Source: Isohypsibius dastychi (Eukaryota; Tardigrada; Eutardigrada; Parachela; Isohypsibiidae). Taken from it: a DNA stretch of 10,388 nt. The notes under the pieces are model-generated. The model made no database searches. It was not told the DNA's origin and saw only the letters and a list, made by a program, of their open reading frames with translations. Every line of letters starts with the position of its first letter. The stretch's first letter is position 1. Where the stretch lies: assembly GCA_034696485.1 (NCBI GenBank), contig JAQIWT010001543.1:1-10388 (forward strand), given 5' to 3'. The position numbers were made by a program, and so were the translations under genes. This document shows positions 6,489 to 10,388 of the stretch, in pieces.

Positions 6489-7294
6489 ATGCTACCTATG
6501 CCGGAGCCGCACGGAGCACCTAACCCTTTCTCACACACTCTCTTCCTGTGCCATGGGAGGTTGCACATACGACACGTCTGGTGGTTCCCCCTCCTAAACT
6601 CCCCCGCTGCCAAGCCCATCTGGGATCGTGCCAAGTACCTCGACATTTCTCCTGATGTCTCCCCGAACCACGTCGCCGACCTCACAACAGACCTCCGCCA
6701 CCTCTTTCCACCCGCCTCCTTTGACGCCATCATCCCTCTCAATTGCGTCTATACAGTCTACGGTCATCCACCCTCTGTCAACACACAGTACTGGCGGAAC
6801 GTTGCCTTCTGGCTCAAGAAAGGAGGCGTCTATCTCTCTCAGGTGCCACTCCTCATGGCCCTCCCAGAGCGCCTCCTCTCCACCTATTACAGGCGCCAAT
6901 TAGACGTAAAAAAAACCCCTCTTTCCACCCCTTCGTCGAGGAACTTCGCCACTCCAAGCAACTTTCCATGCTCAAGCACATCCAGGGCTCCCTCGCGCAC
7001 ACCCTGCTGCATCTTCGCATCAAGCGTCATCACGACTTCAAACGCCTTGCAAAGTACGCTGTCTCCGTCGTACCCGCCTACGAACCGCTCGTCCGATGGC
7101 TTCTTCAACAGAAGCCGACTCAACTCCTCCCACCCGATTCTGACAACACTCCCGACCCGACCGTTCTCAAGGCTCTCGACCGCTTGAGGGAAAAGGTCTC
7201 GTCTGTCACCGGACACGAGCTCGCCCCACTCCCTCTTTCTGTCGTTCGCCAGTACATTCAGGGGAGCAGCCAATTCTGCTTCCTCAAGACCTGA
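6489..7294 (+). CDS. Methyltransferase-like protein, frame broken at A8
   Basis: The first part, from the ATG at 6489, resembles a class I SAM-dependent methyltransferase. A YLDISP acidic turn is followed by VADLTTDL, then FDAIIPLNCVY (post-II/IV-like) and FWLKKGGVYL (motif VI-like). The frame then runs into A8 (6908-6915) and the coherent continuation (NPSFHPFVEELRHSK onward, to TGA at 7294) lies in the -1 frame. Third positions stay C-rich on both sides, so both halves are coding-like. The motif I region is unclear: frame 0 reads LHIRH, where LHIGCG would be typical. A competing frame from ATG 6553 reads GGCTYDTSGG and would join with one more C at the C5 run near 6576. Explanations are homopolymer sequencing errors, -1 ribosomal frameshifting at A AAA AAA C, or a decaying pseudogene. 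The substrate is unknown. Confidence 0.6.
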
Positions 7295-7462
7295 CTCCTG
7301 AGTACTCCACACTCCCGATCTGACACGATAGGTGGGGTTCATCATTTGGTGGCTCTCTGCTATCTTTATTCTCCTTGTGTCGGACTCTCGTAAGAGCTTC
7401 TCCAGCTCAGAAATCATGGCAACAGCTACTTCATCGTATGGCCCACCAGCCTGAACCTCCAT
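6887..7462 (-). CDS. Uncertain antisense ORF, 191 codons
   Basis: An uninterrupted minus-strand frame from ATG 7462 (G at -3 and +4) reads a plausible helical N-terminal segment with MISELEKLLRES. It then runs antisense through the C-terminal half of the methyltransferase-like gene. The part beyond 7294 (about 55 codons) does not overlap that gene. Codon third positions there lack the C bias of the confident genes, whereas the + strand shows it. I consider it more likely spurious or a first exon of something else; no domain is recognised. Confidence 0.18.
   Translation of the reverse strand: MEVQAGGPYDEVAVAMISELEKLLRESDTRRIKIAESHQMMNPTYRVRSGVWSTQESGLEEAELAAPLNVLANDRKREWGELVSGDRRDLFPQAVESLENGRVGSVVRIGWEELSRLLLKKPSDERFVGGYDGDSVLCKAFEVVMTLDAKMQQGVREGALDVLEHGKLLGVAKFLDEGVERGVFFTSNWRL
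6908..6915 (+). other. A8 run at the frame change
   Basis: In the incoming frame the codons are GTA AAA AAA ACC. This makes a classical -1 slippery heptamer A AAA AAA, and tRNA slippage would resume at AAC CCC in exactly the frame of the C-terminal half. A single missing A in the assembly would give the same result. No strong stem-loop was found just downstream. Confidence 0.5.
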
Positions 7463-7921
7463 GTCCTTTCTGCTGCGCCTGAGCCGCCTATGCAGTATCC
7501 TGCACAAGGTTTTGTTGAGACCTCGCGATTTGCGCCTATCCTGCCCCTTTTGCTCCCTTCTGAGTGGGCGAATCGTTGAGATTCTGACAGTGTTGTCTCA
7601 TCAAGTACGGTGGTTTTGGAGCTTCTCCTTCCTCCTTTCGGATCTTACGTCCTCTGGTCCCTTTCCTCGCCCTTTCCTTGTCATGAGAGATCCTCACTCA
7701 CACTGTGCATACCTATAAATGCGCGGCGTGACTTACAACTCGCTGCTCTACTCCTCCTCCTCCTGGACGACCTCCCTCCACCCTCTTCAAGTTCACACCA
7801 CTTAAAAACTACTCTCCTGACTTTTGCCAATGCACTGCGCTTTCATTGTGCAAAATCGACACCCTTTATCAGTACTCTGTGATTCCTTTCAACAAACAGA
7901 ACTCTCCGTTTCTCGTTATTG
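7295..7921. other. Intergenic region with a TATA-like element
   Basis: Nothing on the + strand is convincing. The sequence between about 7600 and 7860 is C+T rich, like the upstream regions of the GTPase genes. TATAAAT lies at 7714-7720, about 200 nt before the next start codon. The minus strand reads as Lys/Arg/Glu-rich protein in two frames, but this follows from the pyrimidine bias of the + strand. Confidence 0.4.
7714..7720 (+). promoter_or_regulatory. TATA-box candidate
   Basis: TATAAAT occurs 202 nt before the ATG at 7922, inside a C+T-rich upstream stretch. If used, transcription would begin near 7740-7750. Confidence 0.35.
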
Positions 7922-8251
7922 ATGGTCAGCGCTGACAGCCCACTCGCCCAGATCAACCGAAATTCTGACCGTGTCCTCTCCAGAGGCCTCGACATCACTC
8001 GCGCATTTCGTAATGCTATGGCAAGGGGGAGACTTACTGCCACAGACGCCAGACGGCTCGGCGCCCAGCTCTCTGCGTGTGGTGCTGTAACCCAGCAAAT
8101 TAGTGATGCTTCGGCACACATTGCACTCCACCGCAATGACCCCACTTTCGATCTCCCTGAAGCCCTTCGGCTACTCAGCCATTCAACCAATCTTTTTGAT
8201 ACCGCTCTTGAAAGCTTACGCCTCCAACTTGATAGCCTCGTTGCTTCCTAG
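7922..8251 (+). CDS. Small orphan helical protein, 109 aa
   Basis: The frame starts at ATG 7922 and ends at TAG 8249-8251. The predicted protein has no signal peptide or membrane segment and looks all-helical. There is a leading helix with LAQINRNSDRVLSRG, a basic middle (RAFRNAMARGRL, TDARRLGAQL) and a C-terminal amphipathic helix (LFDTALESLRLQLDSL). I do not recognise a family. Third positions are moderately biased and the ORF is compact with no need for introns. A TATA-like element lies upstream and a small hairpin overlaps the stop codon. It could be a single-exon gene or the first exon of a longer one, since the frame stays open for about 207 codons after the TAG. Confidence 0.45.
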   Translation: MVSADSPLAQINRNSDRVLSRGLDITRAFRNAMARGRLTATDARRLGAQLSACGAVTQQISDASAHIALHRNDPTFDLPEALRLLSHSTNLFDTALESLRLQLDSLVAS

Positions 8252-8264
8252 ATTAGTTCTAGGA
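8246..8264. repeat. 7-bp hairpin overlapping the orphan gene stop
   Basis: TCCTAGA (8246-8252) pairs with TCTAGGA (8258-8264) around a five-base loop. The TAG stop codon sits inside the left arm. Confidence 0.55.
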
Positions 8265-8340
8265 TCATCTCTTCTTCTTTCTTCCCCCCCTATCTGTCGC
8301 CCCCTGGTTCCATTGACCTCCTTCACCTGCACTGTGAACT

Positions 8341-8604
8341 AACAGCACAGAAGGTTTCCACCTGCTGCTCATCGGGAGCGCGACTAGTAGTGCGTGTTTC
8401 TGTGAAGCTTGGCGACCCACAGGTCTCGTTGACGTTCATACAATTCCTGCGCCATAGGCCGCAAAGCTGTTCCGTTTGTCTGCTGGAGAATGCCCGCCTC
8501 ACGCTGCTCTCGCTGAGACAGAGGAGCGACTCCACAAGTGTGCAGACAATATCAAGCCCATCGTTGTCATGGCAGCCCAGACGAGCCGATCGCCTCATAC
8601 TGAT
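8341..8604 (+). pseudogene. Protein-like frame interrupted by TAG (8455)
   Basis: Reading from 8341 in this frame gives protein-like sequence on both sides of an in-frame TAG at 8455-8457. Before it comes HLLLIGSATSS. After it come AAKLFRLSAGECPPHAALAE and a helical, charged segment (ETEERLHKCADNIKPIVVMA). No family is recognised and no start codon is evident. TAG could be a nonsense mutation, or the AG of a 3' splice site with an exon starting at 8458. Coding is inferred from residue composition only. Confidence 0.25.
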
Positions 8605-8621
8605 TCACTCTGTCATCAATC

Positions 8622-8963
8622 ATGTCACAATGGCAAGTACCCGACTGCGACACCTCTCGATCAGCAGAGTCCACTGTGTACACCCTCCCAAGCACTCGGC
8701 AGACCCTGGTCGCTCGACTCGCCCTTCAACAGATTCCTATTCTGGCATCATAGCCATCCACACACGACTCACTCGAGCTCACAATCGACCACGTACAGAA
8801 TCTCGCATCATGTCTCCGAACACGCCTGCCACGCTTTGCGATGCTGCAGAGCTTTTCTTTCGAGTCACTCGATGAGCAGGCTCGGCTCCTCCGTGAACAG
8901 GCTCGGCTGCGCAGAGAGAGCGCCCAGCTGCATCGCGAAAGGGTCAACTTCTGTGTCGAGTAG
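8622..8963 (+). pseudogene. Coiled-coil ORF interrupted by in-frame TAG (8751)
   Basis: From ATG 8622 the frame reads MSQWQVPDCDTSRS and continues to a TAG at 8751-8753. It then resumes in the same frame as a helical stretch (HDSLELTIDHVQNLASCL). It ends in a regular heptad coiled coil (DEQARLLREQARLRRESAQL) before two consecutive TAG codons from 8961. Both halves have C/G-leaning third positions and sensible amphipathic composition. The simplest view is one gene with a nonsense codon. Alternatively TAG 8751 is the end of an intron (polypyrimidine, then CATCATAG) and the exon starts at 8754. No family is recognised. Confidence 0.38.
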
Positions 8964-8973
8964 TAGGTGCGCC

Positions 8974-9324
8974 ATGTTCTGCTGCCATCCCCGGAGAACG
9001 AGTGAAGAATCCTTCCGGAGGTTCGCCTGGCGACTGATACACAGCATGGACTTCACGGAGCAGAATCTGGATCTGTTCCAGAAGAAATAGGGAGGCCTCC
9101 AGAGGATCAGGCGGATCGATCACTTTGAGTTCGGAGCGGTGATCAACATGCTCAGGCTGCTGCATGGTAGAGCGGGAATTCGAGAAGCCGTGTCGGGGTT
9201 GGAGAGTGTGCTGGCAACCCGCAACCTGGGAAGCTGTGGAGGAAAGCCCAGCGATCAATCCGAGTTCTGGTTCACTGCACCCAACACGCTGTCGAGCAAA
9301 CATCTGCTGCCTCACTCGGAGTAG
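8974..9324 (+). pseudogene. Protein-like frame interrupted by TAG (9088)
   Basis: From ATG 8974 this frame reads FRRFAWRLIHSMDFTEQNLD to a TAG at 9088-9090. It continues as RIDHFEFGAVINMLRLLHGR and a leucine-rich helix to a second TAG at 9322-9324. Third positions are clearly G/C-rich on the + strand; the antisense frame (9303-8944) shows no such bias, which favours this strand. Together with the two stretches to the left it may be one degraded or intron-containing gene. No family is recognised. Confidence 0.33.
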
Positions 9325-9395
9325 ACATGTACAACTTGTGGCATACGGACCGTTACATGCAATCTGCGCCAGGGGTCAGAGCTTTATCATCGAAC

Positions 9396-9422
9396 ACATC
9401 CCATCGAGAGACGATGGGATGT
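9396..9422 (-). terminator. Perfect 11-bp hairpin after methyltransferase stop
   Basis: ACATCCCATCG (9396-9406) and CGATGGGATGT (9412-9422) are exact complements with a five-base loop. The structure begins nine nucleotides past the stop codon of the minus-strand methyltransferase. No T-run follows, so it is not a classical intrinsic terminator. Hairpin-directed transcript ends are known in mimivirus-type giant viruses, usually with longer stems. The role here is inference. Confidence 0.5.
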
Positions 9423-9431
9423 AGACTCCTC

Positions 9432-10388
9432 TCAGGCCTCGACGGTGGTGGCGATGTCGCGCATGGCAGCCACGTCCGCTCTCAGCCAGGATGTCTCCTG
9501 GCACTTGGTCCACTTGACCCGGATCAGCACGGTGTCCCCGTCCAGTGCCACCTCCATGATGCGCTCGTATGGGAACGGCGCGGGGTCCACCGCAAACTTC
9601 GCTCGCAGCTTGGAGGGCCAGGAGAGCCGGTCGAAATCGTCAGGCATGTCTGCCAGCTCCTTCCACGCCTTCGACCCGTCCGCATGAGTCACCTCGAATC
9701 GCCAGGACTCCCCCATCACCTTGTAGGTCACCACTCCCACGACCGGATTAGTCAGCGCTGCAGTGGCTATCGCGACCGCCCCCTCGATCCTCTTCCCGCG
9801 AGCGGGTAGCGAGTGGTGCACCGCCTGGAATATCTCCAAGACGAGTCTGTCGGGAATGCCCGCCACAGTCAACCTGTCCTCACACCCGTCTATGCTCACG
9901 ATGTGTCGTCGGGTCGCCGGGGGAATGGCCGGGCATCTGCCCGGCCCTGGGCACCTCTTGGGGACGAAACCCGCCAATGGCTTGTCGGTCCACAGCTGGG
10001 TCGGTTTCTTGAACGCAGTGCCGTACTGGCAGTAGTCGACCTGCAGCGTCAGTCCCTCCCTCGCCAGCATGAAGTCCCGCCTCCACAGCATGGACGACTC
10101 GGGGTTCTCGATGAGAACACGCTCGGGCTTCAGGATATCGACGAACCTCCACATCCTCTGGGTCAGGGCATCGGCACGCTCCAGATCACGCGTGCCACGC
10201 GTGTGCGCCTGTGAGTACTGGTCGCATGGAGGCGACGCCCACACGATCCACTTGACGTCTTGGAAGGCCGACTTCAGGCTCTGGATGGCTGCGTCGGACA
10301 ACTCTCCGATGTCAGTGCATATGCTGGGCTTTTGAGAGGCGTCGATGTCGATCGTGATCGGCTCCGGCGGCTCGGGCAGGGGACGCGC
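9432..10388 (-). CDS. C5 cytosine-DNA methyltransferase, 5'-truncated by window
   Basis: The minus-strand frame is open from the window edge to TGA at 9432-9434 (318 codons), so the N-terminus with motif I lies outside. The edge region reads ITIDIDASQKPSICTDIGEL, the usual segment before the catalytic loop. Motif IV is WASPPCDQYS, with the nucleophilic Cys at 55 of the visible part. Motif VI is ENP (94-96) rather than the common ENV. A YCQYG...KKPTQLWTD block lies at 119-135, followed by a Cys-x5-Cys...His stretch (146-162) and a motif-IX/X-like IPDRL (178-182). This subtype is known from retroelements of algae and other protists and from large DNA viruses. About 125 residues follow with no clear match; VKWTKCQETSW near the end faintly resembles a chromodomain strand. 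Third positions are very G/C-rich compared with the genes to the left. Confidence 0.85.
   Translation of the reverse strand, partial: ARPLPEPPEPITIDIDASQKPSICTDIGELSDAAIQSLKSAFQDVKWIVWASPPCDQYSQAHTRGTRDLERADALTQRMWRFVDILKPERVLIENPESSMLWRRDFMLAREGLTLQVDYCQYGTAFKKPTQLWTDKPLAGFVPKRCPGPGRCPAIPPATRRHIVSIDGCEDRLTVAGIPDRLVLEIFQAVHHSLPARGKRIEGAVAIATAALTNPVVGVVTYKVMGESWRFEVTHADGSKAWKELADMPDDFDRLSWPSKLRAKFAVDPAPFPYERIMEVALDGDTVLIRVKWTKCQETSWLRADVAAMRDIATTVEA
9927..9946. repeat. GC-rich near-perfect palindrome inside methyltransferase
   Basis: GGCCGGGCA and TGCCCGGCC are exact complements separated by TC. The site falls in the codons for the Cys-x5-Cys stretch of the methyltransferase. Confidence 0.7.

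Noticed and set aside
6906-6958. Short intron (GTAAAA...AAG, 53 nt) explaining the methyltransferase frame change
   Set aside because: Shorter than every other intron in the window, weak AAG acceptor, and it would remove residues that read as continuous helical protein.
8246-8264. Terminator after the small orphan gene
   Set aside because: Stem of only seven pairs overlapping the stop codon and no supporting signal; listed only as an inverted repeat.
8944-9303. 119-codon minus-strand ORF downstream of the C5 methyltransferase
   Set aside because: Some stretches look protein-like, but third-position G/C bias favours the + strand frame over the same bases.
8341-9324. Genetic code with TAG reassigned to glutamine
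   Set aside because: The confident exons (about 970 codons in the GTPases plus about 318 in the C5 methyltransferase) contain no internal TAG, which would be unexpected if TAG were a common sense codon. Kept only as a minor alternative.
9327-9809. 160-codon plus-strand open frame
   Set aside because: Antisense to the strongly supported C5 methyltransferase.
1-10388. Bacterial or plasmid origin
   Set aside because: Conserved spliceosomal intron positions, no Shine-Dalgarno sites, no operon spacing and IRG-like coiled-coil GTPases argue for a eukaryotic nuclear genome.
1-10388. tRNA, rRNA, CRISPR array or insertion sequence
   Set aside because: Scanned for tRNA-like cloverleaf arms, regularly spaced identical repeats with unique spacers, transposase motifs and terminal inverted repeats; none seen.

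Overview
This is eukaryotic nuclear DNA from an accessory-looking region. Coding sequences are cut by GT-AG (and one probable GC-AG) introns. There are no bacterial-style operons or ribosome binding sites, and start codons sit in purine(-3)/G(+4) contexts. Upstream regions are strongly C+T rich on the + strand. The lineage cannot be fixed from sequence alone. An alga, early-diverging fungus or other protist is possible; introns of about 80-370 nt without an obvious branch-site consensus do not look like a typical compact ascomycete.

Left and centre (1-5728): three paralogous GTPase genes of the immunity-related GTPase (IRG/IIGP-like) type. Gene A (642-1657, +) and gene B (3564-2414, -) converge. 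Gene B and gene C (3932-5728, +) diverge from a 367-nt shared promoter region that carries tandem repeats. Each encodes an N-terminal helical/coiled-coil segment followed by a G domain with GxxGTGKS, WDFPG and an NKxD/SKxD-type motif, then a short C-terminal stretch. All three share two phase-1 intron positions, so they arose by duplication. Their N-termini differ: a myristoylation-type MGxxxS in A, and hydrophobic leaders in B and C. The first ~200 nt hold an irregular array of CACGTG-containing repeats.

Middle right (6489-7294): a methyltransferase-like gene whose frame breaks at an A8 run, with a second possible break at a C5 run. Downstream is a small helical orphan protein (7922-8251), then a broken coding stretch (8341-9324) in which plausible protein sequence in two frames is interrupted by several in-frame TAG codons.

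Right end (9432 to the edge, - strand): the 3' part of a C5 cytosine-DNA methyltransferase of the PPC/ENP type known from algal/protist retroelements and large viruses. It has an unusual C-terminal extension and a perfect 11-bp hairpin just past its stop. It may mark a mobile or viral-derived segment.

Biological reading (inference): the core is a small expanded family of membrane-targetable IRG-like GTPases in an organism outside the well-known animal IRG systems. Next to them are decaying or frameshifted genes and a mobile-element-type methyltransferase, as expected of a fast-evolving defence or accessory locus. No direct evidence of a defence role is present.
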